From Oceanobacillus damuensis (GTDB taxonomy: Bacteria > Bacillota > Bacilli > Bacillales > Amphibacillaceae), in the NCBI RefSeq assembly GCF_001618145.1, contig NZ_LQNF01000013.1, forward strand, positions 62,001 through 126,000: DNA of 64,000 nt, written 5' to 3'. Shown here one piece after another: positions 27,374-35,407 of this stretch. The notes under the pieces are model-generated. The model did no database searches, was not told the origin of the DNA, and saw only the letters and a list, made by a program, of their open reading frames with translations. Position 1 is the stretch's first letter, and each line of letters begins with the position of its first letter. The translations under genes were made by a program, and so were the position numbers.

Positions 27374-27800
27374 CTATTTCTTATCTAGCAGAAATGGTCT
27401 TTCATAGTTTAGCAGTTACATAAACCTGCTTCTAAAGAAATAACTCACTCCCCACAAAATAAAGCAAACCTCAATCAGTTGAATATAAAATGAAATTTCC
27501 ACCAATTGAAGTTTTGCTTTTTTGGACTAGATAGTATTTATCTAGCCCAACCTTTTATTTACTTGTCTTCACGAACCACCTTCAATATTCCGGTAATTTG
27601 ATGTGCTGCTTTTGTATCATTAGAAAACTCTTCTTTTATACTATCCCACCAACCCATACATTTCTAAATATACTAAGTCGAATAGCATAATTCCATGTGG
27701 GTTATCTTTTACAGTACGGAAGGATACTTGTCCAGGCTTAGGGTCAACACCCCAATTAAAGAAACAGCAGATTAATTCGGGAAGCGCGGCACCAGAACTT
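27367..27800 (-). pseudogene. Truncated duplicate of a glycoside-hydrolase-like gene (3' end)
   Basis: About 27367-27725 matches 51776-52135 closely, including the downstream non-coding strip with its terminator-like AAGCAAAACTTC/GAAGTTTTGCTTTTTT. The coding part, read on the minus strand, gives HGIMLFDLVYLEMYG, the same as the intact protein at 51976-53643. An extra C then breaks the frame (CCAACCCAT here, CCAACCAT there). Upstream of the match the frame continues as WGVDPKPGQVSFRTVKDN, so it derives from a related paralogue. It is non-functional. Confidence 0.75.
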
Positions 27801-27812
27801 CTTCTTTCTGAT

Positions 27813-28280
27813 TTATGAGGCTCTTGTATAATCCTTTAGCATAGTAACAATATCTGTTTTTGAAGTAGCTTTCATCATTTTGTTAATGACTTGCCTATCT
27901 TGTAAAAGATTGATTATCGACTGTAAAACATGAACCTGATTAGAAGAATCCTGAATGACAAGCATAAAAATAAGGTGAACTTGCACTACTTCTCCTTTAG
28001 CAACCATATGCTGAAAAAGGACAGGTTCTTTCAAAATGCATACAGCAATTGTAGCTTTATTCACGTGGATACTATCGGTATGAGGAATAGCCACTCCAAT
28101 TCCATCTATAAGCAATCCAGTAGGGAACTTTTCCTCTCGATCAAGAACTGCTTGCTTGAATGTTTCTTTAACGTATCCCTTTTCATGAAGCTCATCGGCT
28201 AATTTCTCCAGTACTTGTTTTTGTTCGTTTTCTTCAATTAAAAAGGTCAACTTCTCATTAAAATAATCCTCCGTTTTCAA
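27813..28280 (-). CDS. PTS EIIA protein, fructose/galactitol (PtsN-like) type
   Basis: A 155-residue EIIA domain. The phosphorylated histidine is in VAIPHTDS (His 67 from the chosen start). The rest fits the family: FPTGLLIDGIGVAIPH, AVCILKEPVLF, HLIFMLVIQD, VLQSIINLLQD. The start is TTG at 28280, with AAGGAGG 8 bases upstream, and not the TTG at 28313. It is transcribed away from the thiamine operon, which ends in EIIC and EIIB genes of the galactitol class. Since galactitol-class EIIA, EIIB and EIIC are separate proteins, it is the obvious partner. A promoter (TTGACA, 17 bases, CATTTA) lies at 28471-28499. Confidence 0.82.
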   Translation of the reverse strand: MKTEDYFNEKLTFLIEENEQKQVLEKLADELHEKGYVKETFKQAVLDREEKFPTGLLIDGIGVAIPHTDSIHVNKATIAVCILKEPVLFQHMVAKGEVVQVHLIFMLVIQDSSNQVHVLQSIINLLQDRQVINKMMKATSKTDIVTMLKDYTRAS

Positions 28281-28396
28281 AACTTTATCCTCCTTGTATT
28301 CTCCTTTTACCAACCACTGCCTCTTATACTAAACTGTTCTTTTATAAAACCTGTTAACTCTTAGCTAGGTTACAATACCATCGAAAACTTGATGAC

Positions 28397-28499
28397 TGAA
28401 AGTATGCTTTCAGTCCGTGAGCAAATTAAATTTGTCTTTACTTTGACCAATAGATAATCAACTACTTTTTTAAATGGTAGATTCTTCATTTTCTGTCAA
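28397..28499 (-). promoter_or_regulatory. Promoter region of the EIIA gene
   Basis: Minus-strand -35 TTGACA (28494-28499), 17-base spacer, -10 CATTTA (28471-28476). Downstream in the leader lies a perfect palindrome CTGAAAG-N4-CTTTCAG near 28397-28414, a possible operator. The remaining bases between 28500 and 28680 show no gene. Confidence 0.5.
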
Positions 28500-28689
28500 C
28501 CCGATTATATAGGCTTCCTTTTTTACAACTCTTTAATCCAAGGAAGGACTACACCCGTATTTTCACCTACAGTATATAAAAAGGTGGGTAATATATGAAA
28601 ATATTTGCTTTTGATTAGACAGCGACTTTGTGAGAGCGAAAAGTGGCTACAATGACAATCACCCTACCCAAACCATAATAATTAGACTA

Positions 28690-28717
28690 TTGACAATTGT
28701 TGTAAGTATGCTATTAT
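28690..28717 (+). promoter_or_regulatory. Promoter of the thi operon
   Basis: TTGACA (28690-28695), 16-base spacer, TATTAT (28712-28717), about 35 bases before the TPP riboswitch. It points away from the EIIA gene. Confidence 0.75.
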
Positions 28718-28749
28718 TTAACTAAATAATCAAATATTTAATGATTCAC

Positions 28750-28841
28750 TAGGGGTGCCTTTTAAAAGGGCTGAGATCAAAGTAATTGACTTTGGGACTC
28801 TTTGAACCTGATACGGATTGATGCCGGCGGAGGGAAGTGAA
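28750..28841 (+). promoter_or_regulatory. TPP riboswitch (THI element)
   Basis: Conserved blocks are in order: AGGGGTGC, GGGCTGAGAT, CTTTGAACCTGAT, GATGCCGGCGGAGGGAAGTG. This is the thiamine pyrophosphate aptamer. An intrinsic terminator follows at 28881-28920, so control is by premature termination when TPP is abundant. Confidence 0.95.
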
Positions 28842-28880
28842 AGAACGGATATCGTAATATACTTGTTTAATGATGCGATA

Positions 28881-28920
28881 AAACCACTTTCCCCATATAC
28901 GGAAAGTGGTTTTTTTATTT
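28881..28920 (+). terminator. Riboswitch-controlled terminator
   Basis: AAACCACTTTCC pairs with GGAAAGTGGTTT across a 7-base spacer, followed by a T-rich run (TTTTTATTTTTT). It lies 40 bases past the TPP aptamer and 30 bases before tenI, which makes it the expression platform. Confidence 0.85.
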
Positions 28921-28950
28921 TTTCAAATAATCTTAAAGGAGAAACTTGGG

Positions 28951-29604
28951 ATGAATGATTTTAACAGTCAAGGTGATACATGTGGAGAACTTCATATTAT
29001 CTCAACTGGTGAACAATCACCCGAAATGTTTGTATCCATTGCTGCAAAGTTAAACGAATATGTAGATGCTTTTCATATTCGGGAGAAATCATGGTCTGAT
29101 TACCAATTGACTCAAACAATCAAACTACTCCATTCCAATGGCATTCCACTTGAAAAAATCATCGTCAATCACCATATTGATGTAGCCAACGCAATGCAGG
29201 TTCGGGGCGTTCAATTAACTTATCAAAGTATCGATGTATCAGTGGCAAGAAAAGCGTATAGATCCTTACACATTGGCTGTTCCGTCCATACCGTGGAAGA
29301 AGCTGTTTTCGCTGCTTTACATGGTGCAGATTACTTGCTATATGGTCATGTATTTGAAAGCCGCTCAAAACCTGGCGTAAAGCCAAAAGGATTGGATGGC
29401 TTGAAACAAGTCGTTCAGCATGTATCCATTCCAGTAATTGCAATTGGTGGCATCACCTCTCAAAATACGCCACAGCTTATCAATCATGGTGCAAGCGGTA
29501 TCGCGGTTTTATCAGGAGTGTTATTGTCCAGTGATCCTGTTGCAAAGGCAATCTCCTATAGGCATGCATTAAGAAAGGGGGCAAAAAATGAAGAAACATT
29601 ATGA
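28951..29604 (+). CDS. tenI: TenI thiazole tautomerase
   Basis: A 217-residue TIM-barrel protein of the TenI/ThiE family. Visible blocks are LHIISTGEQ, FHIREKSWSD, IIVNHHIDVA, GVQLTYQS, GCSVHTVEEAVFA, DYLLYGHVFESRSKPG and IAIGGITSQN. First in the thiazole operon and with the TenI-type GHVFES segment, it is assigned as the tautomerase acting on the ThiG product and not as thiamine phosphate synthase. The ATG at 28951 has AAAGGAG 9 bases upstream; the ATG at 28906 lies inside the riboswitch terminator. It overlaps thiO by 17 bases. Confidence 0.88.
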   Translation: MNDFNSQGDTCGELHIISTGEQSPEMFVSIAAKLNEYVDAFHIREKSWSDYQLTQTIKLLHSNGIPLEKIIVNHHIDVANAMQVRGVQLTYQSIDVSVARKAYRSLHIGCSVHTVEEAVFAALHGADYLLYGHVFESRSKPGVKPKGLDGLKQVVQHVSIPVIAIGGITSQNTPQLINHGASGIAVLSGVLLSSDPVAKAISYRHALRKGAKNEETL

Positions 29605-30712
29605 CGTCATTATCGTTGGCGGGGGTGTCATCGGCAGTTCCATTGCATTCTATTTGAGTAAGCGTAATTATCATGTACTCGTTGTAGAAAAAGAGGCACT
29701 CGCTCAAAAAGCATCACGTGCTGCTGCAGGCATGTTAGGTGCGCAAAATGAAATAGGTGAAAATAGTCCGCTTCTTCCCTTTGCTCTTAAAAGCAGAGCA
29801 ATGTTTCCGGCCTTAGCGGAAGAACTTCAATTTTTATCTAATATCAATATTGAGCTTATCCAAAGTGGGATTATAAAAGTTGCCCAGTCAGAAGAAGAGG
29901 CGGCACACTTACGGGCAATCGCATCCTTTCAAGAGAGATTAGGAGAAAAAGCAGAATGGTTGACTACGATGCAAGTGAAGGAAAGAGAACCAGAACTTTC
30001 CGAAGTTGTACAAGGCGGATTATATTTGCCAAATGACGGTCAAGTGTCAGCCCCACTTTTATCCAAAGCATTGGCCCAATCTGCAGCTGCTTTAGGAGCA
30101 GACTTCCTGGAATATACCGAAGTACAGGAATTAATTCAAGAGAATAACCGGATATCCGGTGTAAGAACAGGAACAGACATCCATCTCGCCGATCATGTCG
30201 TTATTGCGGGCGGTGCATGGAGCAAACAAATCTTAGAGAGAACGGGCATATCATTAGAAACGTATCCCGTAAAAGGCGAATGCTTTTCCGTAAATACGCA
30301 TAAACGTATCATCACATCAAGTATTTTTTCATCTGGGGGCTATATCGTTCCGAAGTCTGGCGGCAGATTAATTATTGGTGCTACAGAAAAGCCAGATACG
30401 TTTGATGAATCTGTTCAACTGGATGGACTTTATTCGTTAATGACTCAAGCGGTAAACATCATTCCAGCATTGAAAAATGCCAAATGGGAGAAGGCATGGG
30501 CTGGCATTCGCCCGCAAACAGGAGATGGATTGCCGTATCTCGGAGAACATCCACATGTTGCAGGGCTATTCGTTGCAACTGGCCATTACCGAAATGGTAT
30601 TTTATTAGCTCCTGTTACCGGTTTATTAATGGCTGATATGATCGATGGAAAGGCTGGCGATCACCCGTTTTCTATCAACAGAATTCCATATATGAAGGAG
30701 GCGAACATATGA
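29588..30712 (+). CDS. thiO: Glycine oxidase ThiO
   Basis: A 374-residue FAD-dependent amine oxidase of the DAO family. The dinucleotide-binding motif DVIIVGGGVIGSSIAFYLSKR is at the N-terminus (5-25), then the FAD-interacting SRAAAGML and the C-terminal GHYRNGILLAPVTG typical of glycine oxidase. It converts glycine to iminoglycine for thiazole formation by ThiG, with ThiS supplying sulfur. Position between tenI and thiS, with overlaps at both ends, supports one transcript. Confidence 0.92.
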   Translation: MKKHYDVIIVGGGVIGSSIAFYLSKRNYHVLVVEKEALAQKASRAAAGMLGAQNEIGENSPLLPFALKSRAMFPALAEELQFLSNINIELIQSGIIKVAQSEEEAAHLRAIASFQERLGEKAEWLTTMQVKEREPELSEVVQGGLYLPNDGQVSAPLLSKALAQSAAALGADFLEYTEVQELIQENNRISGVRTGTDIHLADHVVIAGGAWSKQILERTGISLETYPVKGECFSVNTHKRIITSSIFSSGGYIVPKSGGRLIIGATEKPDTFDESVQLDGLYSLMTQAVNIIPALKNAKWEKAWAGIRPQTGDGLPYLGEHPHVAGLFVATGHYRNGILLAPVTGLLMADMIDGKAGDHPFSINRIPYMKEANI

Positions 30713-30912
30713 ACCTGCTAGTGAATGGAAATGATTTACAAGTTCCAAGTGATGTAAATACGATTGCTGATGTCATTACCCATTTTTTTGAACAGGACCC
30801 CATTGTCATTGTGGAGCATAACGGAGAAATTTTGGAGAAAAATCACCATACTGAACGAATCGTCGCAGATGGTGACAAAATAGAATTGGTACAATTTGTA
30901 GGAGGCGGATGA
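30709..30912 (+). CDS. thiS: Thiamine sulfur-carrier protein ThiS
   Basis: A 67-residue ubiquitin-like carrier. It starts [16 protein letters not shown] and ends in VQFVGGG, supplying the C-terminal Gly-Gly that ThiF adenylates and that becomes a thiocarboxylate. It overlaps thiO by four bases and is followed one base later by thiG. Confidence 0.92.
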   Translation: MNLLVNGNDLQVPSDVNTIADVITHFFEQDPIVIVEHNGEILEKNHHTERIVADGDKIELVQFVGGG

Positions 30913-30913
30913 C

Positions 30914-31678
30914 ATGTTAACGATTGGTAAAAAACAATTTAATTCCCGATTACTTTTAGGAACCGGGAAATACCCAAGCTTTGCTATTCAGAAAGAAGCG
31001 GTTGACGTATCAGAAACAAATATTCTAACCTTTTCGGTGCGCCGGATGGATATCTTTGAAGCCTCCCAGCCGAATTTCCTGGAAAGAATCGACTTGAAAA
31101 ATTATGATCTTTTACCCAATACAGCCGGTGCAAAAACCGCTGAGGAAGCGGTTCGGACAGCCAAACTTGCGAAAGCATCCGGACTATGTGACATGGTGAA
31201 AGTCGAGGTGATTGGCTGTGATAAAACCTTGCTGCCAGACCCTGTAGAAACATTACGGGCTACGGAAGAATTATTGAAAGAGGGATTCATTGTACTTCCC
31301 TATACTTCCGATGACGTCGTTTTGGCACGAAAACTGGAAGAATTAGGTGCCCATGCGATCATGCCCGGTGCATCCCCTATTGGCTCAGGGCAAGGTATTA
31401 TTAATCCGCTTAACTTAAGCTTTATTATTGAACAAGCAAATGTGCCTGTCATTGTTGACGCAGGAATAGGTTCTCCAAAAGATGCTGCCTTTGCAATGGA
31501 GCTCGGGGCTGACGGGGTTCTTTTAAATACAGCTGTTTCCGCATCCCATGACCCTGTCAAAATGGCTGAAGCGATGAAACTCGCTGTAGAGGCAGGTAGA
31601 CTCGGCTATGAAGCAGGTCGCATTCCAAAAAAACGTTATGCAACCGCAAGCAGCCCAACAGAAGGGATTAGCATCTAA
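30914..31678 (+). CDS. thiG: Thiazole synthase ThiG
   Basis: A 254-residue TIM barrel. The Schiff-base lysine is Lys96 in MVKVEVIG, the same number as in B. subtilis ThiG. Other family blocks are [59 protein letters not shown] and [11 protein letters not shown]. It builds the thiazole ring from deoxyxylulose 5-phosphate, iminoglycine and ThiS-thiocarboxylate. Its stop overlaps the thiF start by one base. Confidence 0.95.
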   Translation: MLTIGKKQFNSRLLLGTGKYPSFAIQKEAVDVSETNILTFSVRRMDIFEASQPNFLERIDLKNYDLLPNTAGAKTAEEAVRTAKLAKASGLCDMVKVEVIGCDKTLLPDPVETLRATEELLKEGFIVLPYTSDDVVLARKLEELGAHAIMPGASPIGSGQGIINPLNLSFIIEQANVPVIVDAGIGSPKDAAFAMELGADGVLLNTAVSASHDPVKMAEAMKLAVEAGRLGYEAGRIPKKRYATASSPTEGISI

Positions 31679-32694
31679 TGAATGACCGTTATTCCAGACA
31701 AATATTATTTTCGCCCATCGGTCAAGTGGGACAGAAAAAGTTGGCAGAGAAGCATGTCCTACTGATTGGTGCAGGTGCACTTGGTACAGGAAATGCGGAG
31801 ATCCTTGTTCGTTCTGGAGTTGGAAAAATAACCATCGTTGACCGGGATTACGTCGAGTGGAGCAACTTGCAGCGTCAACAGCTGTACACAGAGAGTGATG
31901 CGAATAGTCGCATGCCAAAAGTCATTGCAGCAAAAAGAAGATTAGAGGAAATTAACCGGGATGTGCAAATTGAAGCCAAAATCATCGATGTCACCCCGTT
32001 GGAAATGAGCCAGCTTACCGATGGCGTTGATCTAATTATTGATGCAACAGATAATTTCGATATTCGACTCATTATCAATGACATATCGCAAAAACATCAT
32101 ATTCCATGGATATACGGCGCTGTCGTTGCAAGCTACGGCATCAGTTATACGATTCTTCCAAATGAAACGCCCTGTTTGCATTGTTTATTGCAACAAGTGC
32201 CAATGGGCGGGATGACTTGTGATACGGCAGGTGTTATCAGTCCCGTTGTTCAGATGGTTGTTGCCCATCAATCGGCAGAAGCTTTAAAAATTCTAACCGA
32301 TAATCGGGAAGCATTGAGACGGCAACTCATTTCCTTTGATCTTTGGACAAATCAGCAAGCTTCCATTGATGTCAGCACGTTCAAAAATACAAGCTGCCAT
32401 TCCTGTGGTCAAGCACCGACATACCCACATTTAAATTATGAAAGTCAAACAAAGACAGCCGTACTATGTGGGAGAGATACGGTTCAGATCAGACCGACAG
32501 CAGCTGGAAATCGAGACTTAGAAACGATTGCGGCACGTCTTTTCAATATAGGAAAAGTCGAACAAAATTCATTTCTATTATCTTTTACGAATGAACCGCA
32601 TCGTTTGGTCATGTTTCACGATGGACGTGTACTTGTGCATGGAACGAATGATGTGACCGAAGCAAAATCATTATATTACCGGTATTTCGGATGA
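31678..32694 (+). CDS. thiF: ThiF/MoeB-type adenylyltransferase
   Basis: A 338-residue E1-like enzyme. The nucleotide loop is LIGAGALGTGNAE, and DRDYVEWSNLQRQ and DATDNFDIR are the usual ATP and metal contacts. Two cysteine pairs (CLHC and CHSC) form the structural zinc site. It activates the ThiS C-terminus with ATP. A C-terminal extension follows the E1 core. It is the last clear thiamine gene; the PTS EIIC gene starts 67 bases later with a hairpin but no T-run in between. Confidence 0.9.
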   Translation: MNDRYSRQILFSPIGQVGQKKLAEKHVLLIGAGALGTGNAEILVRSGVGKITIVDRDYVEWSNLQRQQLYTESDANSRMPKVIAAKRRLEEINRDVQIEAKIIDVTPLEMSQLTDGVDLIIDATDNFDIRLIINDISQKHHIPWIYGAVVASYGISYTILPNETPCLHCLLQQVPMGGMTCDTAGVISPVVQMVVAHQSAEALKILTDNREALRRQLISFDLWTNQQASIDVSTFKNTSCHSCGQAPTYPHLNYESQTKTAVLCGRDTVQIRPTAAGNRDLETIAARLFNIGKVEQNSFLLSFTNEPHRLVMFHDGRVLVHGTNDVTEAKSLYYRYFG

Positions 32695-32698
32695 GCTG

Positions 32699-32732
32699 TG
32701 AAATGCCATTCTCTATATGGTATTTCAATTGA
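32699..32732 (+). promoter_or_regulatory. Hairpin in the thiF-EIIC gap
   Basis: GAAATGCCAT and ATGGTATTTC pair with one mismatch around a short loop. No T-run follows (AATTGAATTAG), so it looks more like a processing or attenuation hairpin than a full terminator. No convincing new promoter is visible before the EIIC gene. Confidence 0.45.
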
Positions 32733-32761
32733 ATTAGATAGAAACTAGTCTGGAGGGCGGT

Positions 32762-34090
32762 ATGTTGGAAGTTTTACAATGGTTTGTCGATTTGGGAGCG
32801 AGTGTGATGCTCCCAATGATTATTTTTATTTTTGCAGTACTGCTTGGTACAAATCCAGGAAAAGCATTGTATTCCGGATTGATTGTCGGCGTTGGTTTTG
32901 TAGGATTGAATCTCATCTTAAACTTACTCACGACGAGTTTAGGACCTGCGGCGCACTCCATGGTCGAACATTTCGGTTTAAACTTACAAACAATTGATGT
33001 TGGCTGGCCTGCTGCAGCAGCTATTTCCTATGGAACTGCACTTGGAAGTCTTGCTATTCCTATAGGAATTGGAATCAACCTATTATTATTGACTTTCGGA
33101 TTAACGAAAACAGTCAATGTGGATATTTGGAATTATTGGCATATTGCTTTTACAGGATCGCTCATTTATGCGTTGACAAATGATTTCGCGTTAGGTCTAT
33201 TTACAATCGCAGTGCATGCTATAGTGGTGCTCTTCATGGGTGATATGTTAGCGAAAGATATGCAACAGTATTTTGGATTAAAGCAAATTACCTTTCCACA
33301 TGCCGCATCCGCACCATCCTATTTTTTAGCGAAACCATTAAATGCCGTTTTTGACAAAATCCCAGGATTTAATATGTTAAAAGCAGACCCAGCTTCTATA
33401 CAAAAACGTTTCGGAATGTTCGGACATACGATTGTCTTAGGTGCATTGCTTGGTTTGCTTATCGGTTTAGTTGCAGGCTACAACATCCAAGATATATTGC
33501 AACTATCTATACAGACTGCTGCCGTCCTGTTTTTGATGCCAAAAATGGTTGCCTTGTTAATGGAAGGACTGACACCTATTTCAGAAGCTGCCAGTAAAAA
33601 ACTAAAGAATAAGTATCCAGACAGGGAGCTCTATATCGGAATGGACAGTGCGCTAGCAGTAGGACATCCCGCTGTATTATCCGCTTCCTTAGTCATGATA
33701 CCACTTACGTTATTTCTAGCAGTCATTTTACCCGGAAATAGAGTTTTGCCATTCGGTGACCTAGCAACAATCCCATTTTTAATTTGTTTAATGGTACCTG
33801 TGTTTAAAGGAAACATCGTCCGCACAGTCATCGCAGCAAGCATTTACATCAGTGTTGGATTATATATCGCTACATGGCTATCCCCGATATTTACGGAAAT
33901 GGCTTTGGCTTCGGACTTTGATATAGGAAGTAATTCCAGCGTCTCTTCCCTTGTTGACGGTGCTGTTTGGACAACAGCCATATTCGCAGGGCTAGGAAAA
34001 TTATTAAGCTGGTATGGGATTGGTGCAATTGGTTTAGGTGCTTTAGCCGGCTTAGTTTATGTAAATAAAATGAAAAAGGACGGAAAATAA
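32762..34090 (+). CDS. PTS EIIC, galactitol family, at the end of the thi operon
   Basis: A 442-residue membrane permease of the galactitol-class EIIC (Gat/Sgc type), close to the usual 450 residues. The N-terminus is LQWFVDLGASVMLPMIIFIFAVLLGTNPGKALYSG. Further family blocks are GLNLQTIDVGWPAAAAISYG, NYWHIAFTGSLIY, FPHAASAPSYFLAKP and GMDSALAVGHPAVLSAS. GGAGGG precedes the ATG. No PRD regulator or sugar dehydrogenase lies nearby. Placement directly after thiF on the same strand suggests TPP-controlled expression, hence a possible thiamine-precursor substrate; this is inference. Confidence 0.85.
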   Translation: MLEVLQWFVDLGASVMLPMIIFIFAVLLGTNPGKALYSGLIVGVGFVGLNLILNLLTTSLGPAAHSMVEHFGLNLQTIDVGWPAAAAISYGTALGSLAIPIGIGINLLLLTFGLTKTVNVDIWNYWHIAFTGSLIYALTNDFALGLFTIAVHAIVVLFMGDMLAKDMQQYFGLKQITFPHAASAPSYFLAKPLNAVFDKIPGFNMLKADPASIQKRFGMFGHTIVLGALLGLLIGLVAGYNIQDILQLSIQTAAVLFLMPKMVALLMEGLTPISEAASKKLKNKYPDRELYIGMDSALAVGHPAVLSASLVMIPLTLFLAVILPGNRVLPFGDLATIPFLICLMVPVFKGNIVRTVIAASIYISVGLYIATWLSPIFTEMALASDFDIGSNSSVSSLVDGAVWTTAIFAGLGKLLSWYGIGAIGLGALAGLVYVNKMKKDGK

Positions 34091-34092
34091 AC

Positions 34093-34377
34093 ATGAAAAA
34101 AGTGTTAGTCATTTGCGCGACAGGGATTGCTACATCTACCATCATCATGGCGCGATTAACAGAATGGTTGAAAAACGAAAACCTCCTGGAACATGTGGAA
34201 CTGCATCAAGGAAAAGTCAGTGAAGCATTCCATGTACAACAGGATTATGACTTTATCATCTCCGCTACGATCGTTCCGGATGATTTAAAGGAGAATGTGA
34301 TTGATGGAGTTCCATTGTTAATAGGTAATGGATCAGAAGAAGTTTTTGAAAACATTAAAAATAGAATTCGTAGGTGA
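34093..34377 (+). CDS. PTS EIIB, galactitol/lactose-type
   Basis: A 94-residue EIIB. The phosphocysteine is Cys8 in VICATGIATST, the P-loop typical of galactitol EIIB (GatB-like). It is two bases past the EIIC stop codon and is certainly co-expressed with it. The stop codon abuts a REP/MITE-like element directly, so the element probably provides or replaced the operon terminator. Confidence 0.88.
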   Translation: MKKVLVICATGIATSTIIMARLTEWLKNENLLEHVELHQGKVSEAFHVQQDYDFIISATIVPDDLKENVIDGVPLLIGNGSEEVFENIKNRIRR

Positions 34378-34608
34378 ACCGCGGGGACAGGAACCCTGGT
34401 CCAACTCATACAACGTACCGGGGAATGAGCCTGTTTCGACTAGTAAATCAAAACACACCTATATTATACTTGTAACAGATGGTAGATGCAGAGTGAGCAA
34501 TTAAAATCGTTCTCCAATGTTGAGGCCTGTATATTGAACAGAGAAACCAGGCTCAGCACTGCCAACGCACTCGGCGAAAATGGTCCGCGGTGCCTGTCCC
34601 TGTGGACC
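34378..34608. mobile_element. REP/MITE-like element, copy 4
   Basis: Left end GGGACAGGAACCCTGGTCC (34384-34402) and right end GGTCCGCGGTGCCTGTCCC (34582-34600). The interior (TTTCGACTAGTA, CACACCTATATTATACTTGTAACAG) is nearly the same as copy 5 at 63553, defining a second subtype distinct from copies 1 and 2. It lies between the EIIB stop and a truncated capA fragment. Confidence 0.78.
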
Positions 34609-34925
34609 TTTCAAAATATATTGTTTATAGTCTTGGAGACTTTATGTTTGGTAGAAACAGAAACCCGGTTGACAAGGATACATTTATTTTTCAGCAAACC
34701 TTCCATTTTGCCTTTGACGAGCTAACGGATATAAAGTTTATCCCAACAAGTATTTCTTCTGTTACGAATCGAAATAACTACCAACCGACTCCTCTGGAAG
34801 GGAACGAAGCAGAACGGGTGCTGAATAAGATATTGACCCTGAGTGAGGAAATACCTGAGAATACTTTTGCTTATAGAGATTATAGTTCGGAGGAAAGTAT
34901 TTCTGTGTTTTCGAGTGGGGAGTAG
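34609..34925 (+). pseudogene. C-terminal fragment of a capA duplicate
   Basis: This matches 23006-23323 of the intact capA gene at high identity through to the stop codon and beyond (GTTGTTAAATAAA follows both). It keeps HIVYSLG-like SKYIVYSLGDFMFG, then FQQTFHFAFDELTD and the last 60 residues. The frame into the REP end gives an open reading frame from 34590 but no genuine start. The N-terminal two thirds and the metal-binding blocks are absent. The 480 bases after it, to 35407, hold no complete gene. Confidence 0.85.
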
Positions 34926-35191
34926 GTTGTTAAATAAAAGGTTTTATCATTCGTGGTTTTTTGATTGATATAATAATGGGTCTAAGATATAAAGTCACTT
35001 GAAAGGGGGCTTGTTGCCTTTATACTTACTTCTAGAAGATACTTAGAAAAGATACAATTGAAATATTAAAAGCCTCCAAAAAGATATTCATTCCGTTCTT
35101 TTATCACTGCTACCAGAAGTTAAGTCAGACAAGGAACCAATCTGGTCGGTTAGCTACAAAAGGAATTGTGCCTGTACCCACATTGCATCAC

Positions 35192-35406
35192 CTACGAGTA
35201 GTCTTTATTCTTAATGAATATGGATATCGCTTGATTAAGTTCTTCGCCAAGCAGATCCGAGATAATATCTTTTGGAGTATCTTCTAGACCTTTCGTATAA
35301 GCTGGCGACACAACAGGACCCGCAAACTCCCATATTTTCCCGGATGGGTCTTTAAAAACACCGTCACCATAACGGACACAGGGACAGGATTTATCCCCAT
35401 GTCCAT
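35192..35406 (-). pseudogene. Unidentified C-terminal coding remnant next to a REP-like end
   Basis: An open minus-strand frame reads CVRYGDGVFKDPSGKIWEF, then GPVVSPAYTKGLEDTPKDI, and runs to a TAG at 35192. It has coding character but no start codon and no recognisable family. Its upstream border contains CCTGTCCCTGTG, like the REP element end, suggesting truncation at an element. I assign no function. Confidence 0.4.
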
Positions 35407-35407
35407 T

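Noticed and set aside
35020-35190. A possible transposase remnant between the capA fragment and the unknown remnant
   Set aside because: Translations in all frames that I tried are interrupted and match no transposase motif I know.
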